Source: Streptococcus gallolyticus subsp. gallolyticus DSM 16831
GTDB taxonomy: Bacteria; Bacillota; Bacilli; Lactobacillales; Streptococcaceae
Assembly: GCF_002000985.1 (NCBI RefSeq)
Contig: NZ_CP018822.1
Location: 2,428,901-2,492,900 of the forward strand
Direction: 5' to 3'
Length of the DNA: 64,000 nt
The notes under the pieces were generated by a model. That model was not told the DNA's origin, searched no databases, and saw only the letters and a program-made list of their open reading frames with translations. Positions 1-9,944 of this stretch are shown here, one piece after another (positions within the stretch are counted from its first letter, which is position 1; each line of letters opens with the position of its first letter). The position numbers and the translations under genes are program-made.

Positions 1-1268
1 CTAATATTTTTGAAAAACTCGGCTATAAAGCTGTTAAAATCAATCACCTCGGTGACTGGGGTAAACAATTCGGTATGTTGATTGTTGCCTACAAAAAATG
101 GGGTGACGAAGAAGCTGTTAAAGCTCACCCAATCGACGAACTCTTAAAACTTTACGTTCGCATCAATGCCGAAGCTGAAACACAACCAGAACTTGACGAA
201 GAAGCTCGCGAATGGTTCCGTAAATTGGAAGCTGGCGACGAAGAAGCTATTTCACTCTGGCAATGGTTCCGTGACGAAAGTCTTGTTGAATTCAACCGTC
301 TTTACGATGAACTCGGTGTTTCTTTTGATAGCTTTAACGGGGAAGCATTCTACAACGATAAAATGGACGAAGTTGTCGATATCTTGACAGAAAAAGGACT
401 TCTTGAAGAATCTCAAGGTGCTCAAGTCGTTAACCTTGAAAAATATGGTATCGAACACCCAGCTCTTATCAAAAAATCTGACGGTGCAACACTTTACATC
501 ACACGTGACTTGGCTGCCGCTCTTTATCGCAAACGTACTTACGACTTTGCCAAAGCCATTTACGTCGTTGGTAACGAACAATCTGCTCACTTCAAACAAT
601 TAAAAGCGGTCCTTAACGAAATGGGATTTGAATGGAATGAAGATATTACTCACGTTCCATTTGGACTTGTTACTAAAGAAGGTAAAAAACTGTCAACTCG
701 TAAAGGTAATGTTATCCTTCTTGAACCAACAATTGCCGAAGCTGTCAAACGCGCTGAAGACCAAATCAATGCTAAAAATCCTAACCTTGCTGACAAGGAA
801 GCAGTCGCTCACGCTGTTGGCGTCGGTGCTATCAAATTCTACGATTTGAAAACAGACCGTTTGAATGGCTATGACTTTGACCTTGATGCTATGGTATCAT
901 TTGAAGGTGAAACTGGACCTTACGTACAATATGCACACGCACGTATCCAATCTATTCTTCGTAAAGCTGAGTTTACACCATCTGTCAACCAAGTTTACAG
1001 TCTTGATGATGCTGAAAGCTGGGAAATTGTAAAACTTATCCAAGACTTCCCACGTATCATCAAACGTGCCGCTGACAACTTTGAACCTTCTATTGTTGCA
1101 AAATTTGCTATCAATCTAGCCCAAAGCTTCAACAAATACTATGCACACACACGTATCCTTGATGAAAGCCCAGAACGTGATAGCCGCCTAGCACTTAGCT
1201 ACGCTACTGCAACTGTTCTAAAAGAAGCGCTCCGTCTGCTCGGCGTTGAAGCACCAAACGAAATGTAA
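1..1268 (+). CDS. argS: Arginyl-tRNA synthetase, 3' part (5' end outside window)
   Basis: Charges tRNA-Arg with arginine in the cytoplasm. The reading frame is open from base 3 and runs into the window without a start, so the N-terminal part with the HIGH motif is missing; the internal ATG at 75 is not the real start. The visible part has the class-I fold signature GDWGKQFGM, the KMSKS-equivalent [10 protein letters not shown], and the C-terminal anticodon-binding helical domain ending in [12 protein letters not shown]. It is followed by an intrinsic terminator, so it is probably transcribed on its own. Identification is from these motifs and is secure. Confidence 0.95.
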   Translation, partial: NIFEKLGYKAVKINHLGDWGKQFGMLIVAYKKWGDEEAVKAHPIDELLKLYVRINAEAETQPELDEEAREWFRKLEAGDEEAISLWQWFRDESLVEFNRLYDELGVSFDSFNGEAFYNDKMDEVVDILTEKGLLEESQGAQVVNLEKYGIEHPALIKKSDGATLYITRDLAAALYRKRTYDFAKAIYVVGNEQSAHFKQLKAVLNEMGFEWNEDITHVPFGLVTKEGKKLSTRKGNVILLEPTIAEAVKRAEDQINAKNPNLADKEAVAHAVGVGAIKFYDLKTDRLNGYDFDLDAMVSFEGETGPYVQYAHARIQSILRKAEFTPSVNQVYSLDDAESWEIVKLIQDFPRIIKRAADNFEPSIVAKFAINLAQSFNKYYAHTRILDESPERDSRLALSYATATVLKEALRLLGVEAPNEM

Positions 1269-1287
1269 TTATTTCTTTATAAAAGCA

Positions 1288-1325
1288 AAGAGAACGAGAT
1301 TATTTTTCGTTCTTTTTCTCTTGAT
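1288..1325 (+). terminator. Intrinsic terminator after argS
   Basis: GAGAACGA pairs with TCGTTCTTTTTCTC around a short A/T loop and is followed by T-rich sequence, 20 bases after the argS stop. Confidence 0.6.
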
Positions 1326-1379
1326 ATTTTTCTATCAAAATTATAAACTGTAAGCATAACAACAAAGGAGATTTTATTT

Positions 1380-1673
1380 ATGGAAAAAGGAAATCAATTA
1401 ATGGAAAAACTCAGTAAAGCCTATGCTAGCCTGCCAGATAACGAGCCACTGAAAGCAGATATTTTTGCAGTAGCGCAGGATTTAGAAAAAAATGAAAATG
1501 ACCAGTTGGCACGTACAAAACTGGCACATGCCATTTCTCAACATTTACTAACACATCATCTCAAAACAGAATCTGAAATCACAGCACTTTACAACGAAGT
1601 TGCTGACAGTCCTGAAAAATATAAAGGGAATGCCGCTTTAGCTATCATGCTAGGTAGCCTATTTCACCCCTAA
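1380..1673 (+). CDS. Bacteriocin immunity protein-like (enterocin A immunity family)
   Basis: A 97-residue, probably all-helical, cytosolic protein with no signal peptide. The C-terminal pattern around ALYNEVADSPEKYKGN and the small size resemble the EntA-immunity family of helical-bundle proteins that protect cells from class IIa bacteriocins. Ribosome site AAAGGAG lies 8 bases before the ATG. No bacteriocin, leader-peptide or transporter gene sits next to it, so it would be an orphan immunity gene giving cross-protection; this is inference. The family call is from memory of the fold pattern and could be wrong. Confidence 0.6.
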   Translation: MEKGNQLMEKLSKAYASLPDNEPLKADIFAVAQDLEKNENDQLARTKLAHAISQHLLTHHLKTESEITALYNEVADSPEKYKGNAALAIMLGSLFHP

Positions 1674-1674
1674 C

Positions 1675-1702
1675 AAAAAAGCCGTGTTAAACGGCTTTTT
1701 TC
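1675..1702. terminator. Bidirectional terminator between immunity gene and esterase
   Basis: AAAAAAGCCGT / ACGGCTTTTTT form a stem with a small loop and T-runs on both strands. The flanking genes converge, so it can end both transcripts. Confidence 0.8.
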
Positions 1703-1714
1703 ATTTGTCTAAAC

Positions 1715-3220
1715 TCATTTTTTCTGAGCATTTAACCAATCAAAAATGTTGTCATAAGCTGTTCCGTCAACTTTTGCGGTGCTTGTTCCACCATTAGTTT
1801 TATTGTTTGGTGAAAAACCTGAAAGGTCGTCAGCCTCTTTAATATCAGAAACGCTCTGTACACCAGACACCTTATCATTGAAGAAATACGTCCATGACCA
1901 ATGTCCAAGATAAGAGGTATCTTTCATGTCTGAACCTTCAACGCTTTCATAATATGAGAACCACTTATTCGTTGCTCCGCTATCTACTAAAGCTTTATAG
2001 ATTGGTAAAGAATAATCGCTTGGATTGACAACCGTATCATTAGCGGCATGGATAAACCAAATTGGAATATCTTTAAGCGCAGCAATTTTATCCTCGTCAA
2101 AGTAGATATCATCTGTTTTGACAAATGCTGTGCCAGACAAGCTTGTATCACTAGGAACAGTTGTATAAGTACCGTCCTCATTACGCTGATATTGATAGTA
2201 AGAATAAGCTGCCGCCTGCGGAACAAGCGCTGCAAAATAATCTGGATTATTGATAGCCAAATTAAGCGTCATGTAACCACCATTTGAACCACCAGTTAAA
2301 TAAATACGGTCTGTATCCACATCTGAATGATTCGAAACGTAATCCTTAATAGTATCCATGAGTACCTCTGTGTAGCGAGACACACCTGCCCCCGCTCCAT
2401 TTGTACCATCACCCTCATCCATCCAATACGTTGGGGTTTGAACCGCTAAAACATAGGCTCCCGTTTGCTTACCTGCTGTAAAATGTGATTGGATATCATC
2501 CTTAGCAAGCGCTACAACTTCATTTCCCAACAATGTAATATCGGTATCTGTACCGCCTTCGCCTTGCCCATGTAGCCAGATAATCAAAGGATTTTTCTTT
2601 CCATTTTTCAAACTTTCTGGTTCATAAGCGGCATATTGAAGGGTGAGTTCTTCATCTTGATTGGTCAACGGATTCGTGTAAGTTCCAGAATAAGACCCAC
2701 GATTGCTAAATGCTGCTACATCTGTTGAAATGCGATTGTTAATAGCGTTACTCTCACTGTCAAGCTCGCTTTCTTCGCCGTTTACAGTTACTGTCAACCC
2801 TTGAATTGAAACCGTGTAATCACCTACCCATGTATTATGGAAATTTTCCATGTTGTAAAAGAAAGGACTGGCAACACCAGAATTTGATTCGGTGTCAAAA
2901 GTAACTGGCATTTGAATAGTGACGTACTTACTATCTTTGGTAACTTTTTTTCCATTTTTATCAGATAAATAAACCTTGCTGACTTGGCGTTCTGTACCTG
3001 CCGTTGTAACAGTGACATTTTCTTTTGATACTTTAGAGACTTTACTGTCTAACTTTACAACAACTTTTGGTACTGCTGGACCAAATTCATACCCCTTTAC
3101 AACAATTGATGTTTTAGCAATAGCAACATCAGTGTCAGCAGATACAACTTGACTTCCTGCAAACACTCCCAAAAAACTAACAGCACTCAAAACGATTCCC
3201 TTTGAAATTGATTTTTTCAT
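1715..3220 (-). CDS. Secreted alpha/beta-hydrolase (carboxylesterase / prolyl-oligopeptidase-like)
   Basis: A 501-residue exported hydrolase. Residues 1-28 form a signal peptide (MKKS, hydrophobic stretch, QVVSAD cleavage region). Residues ~30-150 look like an Ig-like N-terminal domain; from ~175 on there is an alpha/beta-hydrolase core with oxyanion-loop motif WLHGQGEGG, nucleophile elbow GGSNGG (Ser ~310), acid in ANDTVVNPSD (~395) and probable catalytic His in LGHWSW (~440). This matches esterases related to acetyl/feruloyl esterases acting on plant polymers; the substrate cannot be read from sequence. No LPXTG anchor is seen. It has its own transcription unit with a long structured leader and a cre-like site, so catabolite control is likely. 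Confidence 0.85.
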   Translation of the reverse strand: MKKSISKGIVLSAVSFLGVFAGSQVVSADTDVAIAKTSIVVKGYEFGPAVPKVVVKLDSKVSKVSKENVTVTTAGTERQVSKVYLSDKNGKKVTKDSKYVTIQMPVTFDTESNSGVASPFFYNMENFHNTWVGDYTVSIQGLTVTVNGEESELDSESNAINNRISTDVAAFSNRGSYSGTYTNPLTNQDEELTLQYAAYEPESLKNGKKNPLIIWLHGQGEGGTDTDITLLGNEVVALAKDDIQSHFTAGKQTGAYVLAVQTPTYWMDEGDGTNGAGAGVSRYTEVLMDTIKDYVSNHSDVDTDRIYLTGGSNGGYMTLNLAINNPDYFAALVPQAAAYSYYQYQRNEDGTYTTVPSDTSLSGTAFVKTDDIYFDEDKIAALKDIPIWFIHAANDTVVNPSDYSLPIYKALVDSGATNKWFSYYESVEGSDMKDTSYLGHWSWTYFFNDKVSGVQSVSDIKEADDLSGFSPNNKTNGGTSTAKVDGTAYDNIFDWLNAQKK

Positions 3221-3325
3221 GTCAATCTCTCCTCCTAAATAAAATTACAGGTGCTTATATTTTGCGAAAATACTTTCCACAATGAACACAAGTTCTCCAA
3301 AGAATTTCTGACAAAAACAAAAACC

Positions 3326-3405
3326 TAAATCTAATCAACAGAAAAATAGAGGAACGATTGGTGCTATTCCTAATTTTCTTGTTAGATTTAGGTTTTGCCT
3401 GCTTG
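3326..3405 (-). promoter_or_regulatory. Long leader hairpin upstream of the esterase (attenuator or small RNA 3' end)
   Basis: On the minus strand AAACCTAAATCTAAC pairs with GTTGATTAGATTTAGGTTT across an imperfectly paired ~45-base interior, and the hairpin runs straight into TTTTTGTTTTTG. It lies between the predicted promoter (-10 TATGAT at 3436-3431) and the esterase ATG, so it can end transcription early. It is either an attenuator or the terminator of a ~100-nt RNA. Confidence 0.5.
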
Positions 3406-3430
3406 ACCAGTAACAATCCTTACAAGGATC

Positions 3431-3470
3431 ATCATACCATAAAAAGAGCTGAATAAAAAGCGCTTTCAAA
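3431..3470 (-). promoter_or_regulatory. Extended -10 promoter with upstream cre-like site for esterase leader
   Basis: On the minus strand TGGTATGAT gives an extended -10 (3439-3431). About 20 bases upstream is AAAGCGCTTTCA on the plus strand (3457-3468), which matches the symmetric core of the CcpA cre consensus but lacks the first TG. No good -35 box is seen. Repression by CcpA in sugar-rich conditions is inferred. Confidence 0.45.
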
Positions 3471-3559
3471 ACTTTCAATAGCATATCATTAAATTGTCAG
3501 ACTATAATATCAAAAAAAGAAAAGGCAAATGAAAATTCACCTCTTCTTTTCGTTATTAA

Positions 3560-4432
3560 TTACAATTTATCATAATTTTTTCGTCGAATTTTGAAATCAG
3601 ATGACACAACCTCATCAACATCAATGATTGAGATAAAAGCATCTGGGTCTAAATCTGCCATAATGGCTTTAACATCACGGACTTCACCTGGATTTAAGAC
3701 CACATACAAAATATTTTTTTCGTTTCCAGAGTAAGCCCCTTGGCCATTCAGATAAGTGACCCCACGATTAATGCCATTAAGAATAGCTTGCGCAGCTTCT
3801 TCAGATTTTTGTGTGATAATAATCATGCCACGCACTGTGTAACCACCATTTTGGACAATTGTCAGAACTTGACTGTAAACAAAGCTTGCTACCAACGTGT
3901 AAAGCATATGTTGTAAATCAATGTAAACCAGCGACGCTGTAAGAACCACGGCATCGACAAAAAGCAGTGTCTGACCAAGTTTGAAACCGAATTTTTCTTC
4001 GATAACGCGTCCGATAATATCTGTTCCGCCCGTTGTAGCTCCGTAACGAAAGACTAATCCACTACCGACACCAGAAAATAAACCAGCAACGACAGCAACC
4101 AACATCATATCATTTTCGAGAACAATCTGAATCGGCACACGTTGCCAAAACCAGATAAACCATGACATCAAAACAGTGCCATAAATGGTTAGCGCTAGCG
4201 ATTTTCGTCCAAAAATTCGCGCCCCTAGAATGAACAAAGGAACATTCAAAATAAGTGACGAATAAGCAGGGTTGATTCCGTAAAGAGCATGGGCAATCAA
4301 GGTTACACCCGCAACCCCACCTTCAGCAAGAGCATTTGCCATATTAAATTTGACAAAACCGAAAGTATAAATGGCTACACCTATGGCAATTAACACCAAA
4401 CTTCTTATTTGTCCAAGCTTTTCACGAACCAT
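3560..4432 (-). CDS. YitT family membrane protein
   Basis: A 290-residue protein with about five hydrophobic segments in residues 1-195, then a soluble C-terminal domain (~205-285) with the DUF2179 pattern ITQKSEEAAQAIL...GVTYLNGQGAYSG...KNILYVV. The conserved TGGTDIIGRVIEEKFG motif is present. Function of the family is unsettled. It is the second of two neighbouring paralogues (next gene 4516-5454, 83 bases upstream), and a third lies at 54,975. It may be cotranscribed with aspS and the first yitT. Start ATG at 4432 follows a GGAGGTATGAGAC ribosome site. Confidence 0.85.
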   Translation of the reverse strand: MVREKLGQIRSLVLIAIGVAIYTFGFVKFNMANALAEGGVAGVTLIAHALYGINPAYSSLILNVPLFILGARIFGRKSLALTIYGTVLMSWFIWFWQRVPIQIVLENDMMLVAVVAGLFSGVGSGLVFRYGATTGGTDIIGRVIEEKFGFKLGQTLLFVDAVVLTASLVYIDLQHMLYTLVASFVYSQVLTIVQNGGYTVRGMIIITQKSEEAAQAILNGINRGVTYLNGQGAYSGNEKNILYVVLNPGEVRDVKAIMADLDPDAFISIIDVDEVVSSDFKIRRKNYDKL

Positions 4433-4515
4433 GTCTCATACCTCCAAAACAAAATTTTCTGCGTCTTGTAAATTATAACGCCATAAACAAAGAAGCTGAG
4501 AACTTTCTCAACCTC

Positions 4516-5454
4516 TTAATCCTCAACAAAACGTCCAATAATATGAACATTTTCAGCAACTGAAACAAAGGCATTTGGGTCAGTTTTTTTCATCAGATAC
4601 TTAAAGTCGTTATATTCCTCGCGAGTAATAATAGCCAACAAAATTGCTTTTTTCTCATGATTATAAGTTCCTTCGGCATCATTGATTTGTGTCACCCCAC
4701 GATGTAATTTGGTGTGAATCATCGCAATTACCTTTTCAGGCCGGTTGGTCACAATCGTTGCTTGCATTTTCTTCTGCTTAGTGAAAATAGCATTTGTCAC
4801 ACGGCTAGAGACAAAGATAGTCACCATAGAATAAAGGGCATATTGCCAACCAAATAAAATGCCAGCAAAAATCATGATAACACCATTAACCATGAGAGAA
4901 ATGCTTCCCACATCACGGCCTGTCTTTTTCCGAATGGTCAAACTAATGATATCAGTACCACCACTTGAAATACGAGATTTTAAACTAAAGCCAACACCAG
5001 TCCCCATGACCAAACCACCAAAAATGGCATTAACCAGGGGATCAGTCGTCAGAGTAATTTCAGGAACAATTTGAATAAAGAAAGAACTCATCGAAACTGT
5101 AATGAGTGTAAAAACAGTGAATTTATGTCCGATTTTATACCAAGCTAAAACGAGCAACGGCACATTAATCGCATAAAAAACAACTGAAATTGGCAGCCTA
5201 AAGCCAATTAAACGCTCACTAATCGCCGATAAAACCTGTGCAAAACCAGTTGCACCACTTGAATAAACGTGTCCTGGTTGGAAGAAGAAATTAACCGCAA
5301 TTGCCGATAGCAAACCATAAAAAAGAGAAGCGGAAACTTTTTCCGCATACTTCTCTCTTGAAATGCTCTGCATTGTCTTTAACAGACCATATCTTTCTGC
5401 CCAACGGCTAACAATAAACTTTGTTTTCTTTTTCAAAGATGTTTTCTTAATCAT
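4516..5454 (-). CDS. YitT family membrane protein
   Basis: A 312-residue paralogue of the next gene downstream: a ~45-residue basic N-terminal extension, about five membrane segments (~45-220), the conserved [17 protein letters not shown] segment, and a C-terminal DUF2179-type domain ([20 protein letters not shown]). Its start overlaps the last 8 bases of aspS, so translation is probably coupled to aspS. Substrate and role are unknown. Confidence 0.85.
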   Translation of the reverse strand: MIKKTSLKKKTKFIVSRWAERYGLLKTMQSISREKYAEKVSASLFYGLLSAIAVNFFFQPGHVYSSGATGFAQVLSAISERLIGFRLPISVVFYAINVPLLVLAWYKIGHKFTVFTLITVSMSSFFIQIVPEITLTTDPLVNAIFGGLVMGTGVGFSLKSRISSGGTDIISLTIRKKTGRDVGSISLMVNGVIMIFAGILFGWQYALYSMVTIFVSSRVTNAIFTKQKKMQATIVTNRPEKVIAMIHTKLHRGVTQINDAEGTYNHEKKAILLAIITREEYNDFKYLMKKTDPNAFVSVAENVHIIGRFVED

Positions 5455-7195
5455 TGTTTTCGATTGCTAAAGCCAATTCATCTAATTGTTTATCTGAAAC
5501 AAGACTTGGTGCTTGTGTCATTGGATCCGCAGCTTTATTATTTTTAGGGAATGCAATGACTTCACGAATGTTATCTTCACCAGCAAGAAGCATAACGAAG
5601 CGGTCAAGACCGATAGCAAGTCCACCATGTGGTGGGAAACCGTAGTTCATAGCTTCTAACAAGAAACCAAATTGGTCATTTGCTTCTTCTGCTGTAAAGC
5701 CAAGCGCTTTAAACATACGTTCTTGCAATTCTTTTTGGTTGATACGCAAGCTACCGCCCCCAAGTTCATAACCGTTAAGAACGATATCGTAAGCAACTGC
5801 ACGTACTTTAGCAAGGTCACCTTCTAATTCATGAGCGGATTCTTCAGTTGGCAATGTGAATGGGTGGTGAGCAGACATGTAACGTCCTTCTTCTTCAGAC
5901 CATTCAAACATTGGCCAATCAACAACCCAAAGGAAATTAAATTTAGAGTTGTCAACCATGTCAAGTTCTTTAGCGATACGAGTACGAAGAGCACCAAGAG
6001 TATTATCAGCAACTTCAAGAGTATCGGCAACGAAAAGAACCAAATCATTTTCTTCGAGTTGTAAACTTGCTGTCAACTTATCTTCGATACTTGTTAAGAA
6101 TTTAGCAACTGGCCCAGTAATCGCACCATCAGTAAATTTGACCCATGCAAGACCTTTGGCACCAAATTGTTTTGCAAATTCTGTTAATTTATCAATGTTT
6201 TTACGTGAGTATTTATCCGCATTCCCCTTAACAACAATAGCTTTTACAACTGGAGCTTGTGAGAACACTTTGAAATCAACATCCTTGACAACTTCTGTCA
6301 AGTCTTGTAAAAGCATTTCAAAACGAGTATCAGGTTTGTCTGAACCGTAGTTGTTCATTGCATCGTCATAAGACATACGTGGGAATGGCAATGTGACATC
6401 AATTCCTTTTGTATCTTTCATGACTTTAGCAATCATTCCTTCAGTGATATCTTGGATATCTTGGTCTGACAAGAATGATGTTTCCATATCGACCTGTGTA
6501 AACTCAGGTTGACGATCACCACGCAAATCTTCATCACGGAAACATTTAACGATTTGGTAGTAACGATCAAAACCAGCATTCATCAACAATTGTTTTGTGA
6601 TTTGTGGACTTTGTGGCAAAGCGTAAAAGTGACCTTGGCTCACACGACTTGGTACCAAGTAGTCACGCGCACCTTCTGGAGTTGATTTTGTCAACATTGG
6701 TGTTTCAACATCAATGAATTCTAACTCATCCAAATAGTTACGGATTGAGTGAGTAACTTTTGCACGTAATTTAAAGTTGTTAAGCATTTTTGGACGACGA
6801 AGATCCAAATAACGGTAACGTAAACGATTTTCATCACTAACTTCAACATCATCTTTAATTTCAAAAGGTGTTGTTTTAGCCGTATTCAAAACTGTCAATG
6901 CTGATACTTTCAATTCAACAGCACCAGTTGGCAAGTTTTTATTTTCTTGTTCACGTTGTGCAACTTCACCAGTAACTTCGATAACAAATTCGTTACGAAG
7001 GCTTTCAGCTGTGGTCATAACATCACTTGAAACTTCCTCTGGATTAATGACTAATTGCATGATACCTTCACGGTCACGAAGGTCGATAAAGATAAGCCCA
7101 CCTAAATCACGACGACGACCAACCCAACCTTTTAAAGTAATTTCTTGGCCGATATGTTCACTACGAACACGACCAGCATACATTGTACGTTTCAT
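5447..7195 (-). CDS. aspS: Aspartyl-tRNA synthetase
   Basis: A 582-residue class IIb aminoacyl-tRNA synthetase charging tRNA-Asp. The N-terminal OB-fold ([20 protein letters not shown], residues ~20-50) binds the anticodon. Motif 2 ([16 protein letters not shown], ~215-235), the bacterial GAD insertion (~310-410) and motif 3 ([15 protein letters not shown], ~528-545) are all present, and the length is normal for bacterial AspRS. A TATAAT -10 lies at 7242-7237 on the minus strand, downstream of the hisS terminator, so it likely starts its own transcript that runs on into the YitT genes. Confidence 0.97.
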   Translation of the reverse strand: MKRTMYAGRVRSEHIGQEITLKGWVGRRRDLGGLIFIDLRDREGIMQLVINPEEVSSDVMTTAESLRNEFVIEVTGEVAQREQENKNLPTGAVELKVSALTVLNTAKTTPFEIKDDVEVSDENRLRYRYLDLRRPKMLNNFKLRAKVTHSIRNYLDELEFIDVETPMLTKSTPEGARDYLVPSRVSQGHFYALPQSPQITKQLLMNAGFDRYYQIVKCFRDEDLRGDRQPEFTQVDMETSFLSDQDIQDITEGMIAKVMKDTKGIDVTLPFPRMSYDDAMNNYGSDKPDTRFEMLLQDLTEVVKDVDFKVFSQAPVVKAIVVKGNADKYSRKNIDKLTEFAKQFGAKGLAWVKFTDGAITGPVAKFLTSIEDKLTASLQLEENDLVLFVADTLEVADNTLGALRTRIAKELDMVDNSKFNFLWVVDWPMFEWSEEEGRYMSAHHPFTLPTEESAHELEGDLAKVRAVAYDIVLNGYELGGGSLRINQKELQERMFKALGFTAEEANDQFGFLLEAMNYGFPPHGGLAIGLDRFVMLLAGEDNIREVIAFPKNNKAADPMTQAPSLVSDKQLDELALAIENND

Positions 7196-7254
7196 TGATA
7201 TGTTTCTCCGTTTTTTAATTTATTCATTCCCACCTATTATAGCAAAAAGCACGT

Positions 7255-7286
7255 AAAAACCCCACCCATGCGGGGGAGTTTTTTAA
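7255..7286. terminator. Terminator between hisS and aspS
   Basis: AAAACCCCACCC and GGGGGAGTTTTTT form a GC-rich stem around ATGC with T-runs on both strands. On the minus strand it ends the hisS transcript just before the aspS promoter. Confidence 0.75.
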
Positions 7287-7351
7287 ATTCTTTTCTCACT
7301 TAAGCCTTTTCATTAATAATTAAAGTGCCTAAGTATGTATAAAGAAGAAAT

Positions 7352-8629
7352 TTAACCCAATTTATTCAATACTTCAGCGAAGTTGTTTGTAATTTCGTCA
7401 AAGCTTACGGTCACTTCTTCGCGAGTTTTATTATTTTTCACAGCTACTTGACCTGCTTCAATTTCACTTTCACCTAAAGTGATAATTGTTTTAGCATTAA
7501 AGGCGTCTGCTGATTTGAATTGCGCTTTGATTTTACGTCCAAGGTAGTCACGTTCTGCTGAGAAACCTTGGTTGCGGATAGCTTGAACAAGTTCCAATGC
7601 TTTAAGGTTTGCACCTTGTCCCAAAACAGCAATGTAAACGTCCATTTCTTTTTCAACTGGCAATTCAATACCTTGTTTTTCGAGGATAAGAAGCAAACGT
7701 TCAAGACCAAGTCCAAAACCAAAACCTGGTGTTTCTGGTCCGTCAAAGTATTCAACGAGACTGTCATAGCGACCACCAGCACAAATTGTCAATTCAGATT
7801 TATCAACAGTTGTGATGAATTCAAAGATAGTGTGGTTATAGTAATCAAGACCACGAACCATGTTTGTATCAATGACATATGGGATATTGAGAGTTTCAAG
7901 CATACTACGCACAGCATCAAAATGAGCTTGGCTTTCGTCATCAAGATAATCAAGGATTGATGGTGCGTTTTCAACAGCAATCTTGTCTTCTTTTTCTTTT
8001 GAATCAAGGACTCGAAGTGGGTTTTCATCTAAACGACGTTGACTGTCTTTTGACAATTGCTCACGCATTGGCGTAAGGTAATCAATCAAAGCTTGACGAT
8101 ATGCCGCACGGCTAGCTGCACTTCCCAAAGTATTCAAATGAAGCGTAACATCTTTAATGCCCAGCGTTTGGAACAATTGGTAAGCCATCGCGATTGTTTC
8201 AACGTCTGTGGCAGGATTTGCTGAACCGAAACACTCAACGCCAACTTGATGGAATTCACGCAAACGACCAGCTTGTGGACGTTCGTAGCGGAACATTGAG
8301 CCGATGTAGTACATCTTAACTGGCTTTTGAACTTCTGGTGCAAATAATTTATTTTCCACAAAAGAACGCACAACAGGGGCTGTACCTTCTGGACGCAAAG
8401 TAATATGGCGGTCACCTTTATCGTGGAAATCATACATTTCTTTTGTCACGATGTCCGTTGTGTCACCAACAGAACGGCTGATAACCTCATAATGTTCAAA
8501 CATTGGTGTACGAATTTCGCTGTAATTGTATTTTTTAAATGTTTCACGCGCAACAGCTTCCACGTATTGCCACTTAGCGCTTTCGCTAGGTAAAATATCC
8601 TGTGTTCCTTTAGGTTTTTGTAATTTCAT
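7352..8629 (-). CDS. hisS: Histidyl-tRNA synthetase
   Basis: Class IIa synthetase charging tRNA-His. With the start at 8629 ([14 protein letters not shown], the usual N-terminus) it is 425 residues. Motif 2 ([16 protein letters not shown], ~110-125), the HisA box ([13 protein letters not shown], ~257-270) and motif 3 ([13 protein letters not shown], ~305-318) are intact; a C-terminal anticodon-binding domain follows. The frame stays open to a TTG at 8653, and an AGGAG at 8674-8670 would suit that codon better than the ATG, so the start is not fully settled. No T-box was seen upstream. Confidence 0.95.
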   Translation of the reverse strand: MKLQKPKGTQDILPSESAKWQYVEAVARETFKKYNYSEIRTPMFEHYEVISRSVGDTTDIVTKEMYDFHDKGDRHITLRPEGTAPVVRSFVENKLFAPEVQKPVKMYYIGSMFRYERPQAGRLREFHQVGVECFGSANPATDVETIAMAYQLFQTLGIKDVTLHLNTLGSAASRAAYRQALIDYLTPMREQLSKDSQRRLDENPLRVLDSKEKEDKIAVENAPSILDYLDDESQAHFDAVRSMLETLNIPYVIDTNMVRGLDYYNHTIFEFITTVDKSELTICAGGRYDSLVEYFDGPETPGFGFGLGLERLLLILEKQGIELPVEKEMDVYIAVLGQGANLKALELVQAIRNQGFSAERDYLGRKIKAQFKSADAFNAKTIITLGESEIEAGQVAVKNNKTREEVTVSFDEITNNFAEVLNKLG

Positions 8630-8862
8630 AAATTTAAGACATATTGGCACCAAATTTAAACAAATTTAGCTCCTAATTCCTTTCTACTATTGTAGCGATT
8701 CAATCATTTCTATTTTATCACAAAAACAAGTTATACAGAAGAATAGTCTGTTCTTTTTTAGGATTTTCTTATGAATTATTCCTTGATGACTTTCGTTTTT
8801 AACTAGCAGCCAAGCATTAATAACCACACTCGCACCTATTTACAATTTTTTTGTCAAGTAAC

Positions 8863-8891
8863 TTTACTTTACAAAAAAGATATGTTATTAT
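8863..8891 (+). promoter_or_regulatory. Promoter of rpmF-rpmG
   Basis: TTTACT (8863-8868), 17-base spacer, TATTAT (8886-8891). It is about 50 bases before the rpmF start and is the only strong plus-strand promoter in the 8630-8945 gap. The rest of that gap is AT-rich and shows no gene. Confidence 0.7.
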
Positions 8892-8945
8892 GTTAAAGTT
8901 GATTAAAAATCAAGAACAAAAAAATATTATCGGAGGAAATAAAAC

Positions 8946-9122
8946 ATGGCAGTACCTGCACGTCACACTTCAAAAGCGAAGAAAAACAAACGTCGTACAC
9001 ACTACAAATTGACTGCTCCATCAGTTAAATTTGACGAAACTACTGGAGATTACTCACGTTCTCACCGTGTATCACTTAAAGGATACTACAAAGGACGTAA
9101 AATCGCTAAAGCAGCTAAATAA
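8946..9122 (+). CDS. rpmF: 50S ribosomal protein L32
   Basis: A 58-residue basic protein starting [17 protein letters not shown], the hallmark L32 N-terminus. The usual zinc-ribbon cysteines are absent, as in the C-minus form of L32 found in many streptococci. Ribosome site CGGAGG lies before the ATG. It is followed 15 bases later by rpmG with its own GAAGGGAG ribosome site, so the two form a dicistronic unit. Confidence 0.95.
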   Translation: MAVPARHTSKAKKNKRRTHYKLTAPSVKFDETTGDYSRSHRVSLKGYYKGRKIAKAAK

Positions 9123-9137
9123 TAGAAGGGAGATACC

Positions 9138-9287
9138 ATGCGCGTAAATATTACACTTGAACACAAAGAATCTGGTGAACGCTTGTACCTTACTTCAAAA
9201 AACAAACGTAACACTCCAGACCGTCTTCAATTGAAAAAATACTCACCAAAATTGCGTAAACACGTAATCTTTACTGAAGTTAAATAA
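9138..9287 (+). CDS. rpmG: 50S ribosomal protein L33
   Basis: A 49-residue protein ([20 protein letters not shown]) with the L33 pattern [16 protein letters not shown]. The four cysteines of zinc-binding L33 are missing, so it is the zinc-independent form, matching the cysteine-free L32 next to it. Cotranscribed with rpmF and closed by a terminator. Confidence 0.95.
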   Translation: MRVNITLEHKESGERLYLTSKNKRNTPDRLQLKKYSPKLRKHVIFTEVK

Positions 9288-9298
9288 TTGAATACATT

Positions 9299-9336
9299 AA
9301 AAGCCTATGAAATCAACGTTTCTAGGCTTTTTTAGT
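9299..9336 (+). terminator. Terminator of rpmF-rpmG
   Basis: AAAGCCTA pairs with TAGGCTTT around a 17-base loop and is followed by TTTTTTA. Confidence 0.8.
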
Positions 9337-9451
9337 TCAAAAATAGCATTTTTGACTGATTGGATATTAAACCAAATCATTTTTATCTCAAAAATTTTGA
9401 AAATTGAGTTTCTCCTTGTATAATTAAAGTAACCCAAAGGAGGAATAACAT

Positions 9452-9763
9452 ATGATTATTAAAACAGTTACTTTTGGAGTAAAAGCTGCTGCTAAAGATA
9501 AATTTGAACAAAAATTCCGCAACGACGCTATCTCGCTCAAAAATTGGGAAACATGTTTAGGAAACGAGGTCTGGATTCAAGATAATTCTGATACAAATAG
9601 TGTTTCCTTTACTGCCGTTTCACGTTGGGACAACCAAGACGATTTCAAAGCTTGGTTGAAACGTCCTGAACATATCCAACATCACAAAGAGCAACACTTC
9701 AAAAAAGAAGATTCACCTATTTTAAAGAAAAGCGTTCAAGAATATGCTGTTCTTGAGGATTAA
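9452..9763 (+). CDS. ABM-fold protein (antibiotic biosynthesis monooxygenase domain)
   Basis: A 103-residue single-domain protein with the dimeric alpha/beta-barrel (ABM/DabA) pattern: N-terminal strand MIIKTVTFGVK, middle VSFTAVSRWDNQDDFKAWLKRPEHIQHH, C-terminal strand. Such proteins include small quinone-type monooxygenases and heme-degrading enzymes; many streptococcal members have no known substrate. AAAGGAGG precedes the ATG by 8 bases. Monocistronic: promoter-like AT-rich region upstream and terminator downstream. Confidence 0.75.
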   Translation: MIIKTVTFGVKAAAKDKFEQKFRNDAISLKNWETCLGNEVWIQDNSDTNSVSFTAVSRWDNQDDFKAWLKRPEHIQHHKEQHFKKEDSPILKKSVQEYAVLED

Positions 9764-9768
9764 TAATC

Positions 9769-9803
9769 AAAATGCAACCGTATGTAACGGTTGCATTTTT
9801 GAT
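9769..9803 (+). terminator. Terminator after ABM-fold gene
   Basis: AAAATGCAACCGT / ACGGTTGCATTTTT stem with a short loop and T-run directly after the stop. Confidence 0.85.
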
Positions 9804-9820
9804 AAACTGATTTCAGCTAC

Positions 9821-9912
9821 TGTAAACTTGTTGTAAAGAACAATGTTTGTCACTTGTGTACACCAACAGTTATCAAAGACTACTTTACAACAAAGTTGAC
9901 ACCGTTGTAAAG
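9821..9912. promoter_or_regulatory. Cluster of TGTAAA motifs between convergent genes
   Basis: TGTAAA-N5-TGTAAA (9821-9837) fits the WalR/VicR direct-repeat pattern TGTWAH-N5-TGTWAH. Further on, CTTTACAAC (9883-9891) and GTTGTAAAG (9904-9912) form a perfect 9-bp inverted repeat around a TTGACA. The flanking genes converge, so neither uses this as a promoter. No ORF is seen here; a non-coding transcript is possible. Confidence 0.4.
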
Positions 9913-9944
9913 ATACTGCTATCATGCTAATCTTTCCTTACACA

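Noticed and set aside
8540..8555. parS in hisS
   Set aside because: TGTTTCACGCGCAACA has two mismatches that break the palindrome and is constrained by coding sequence.
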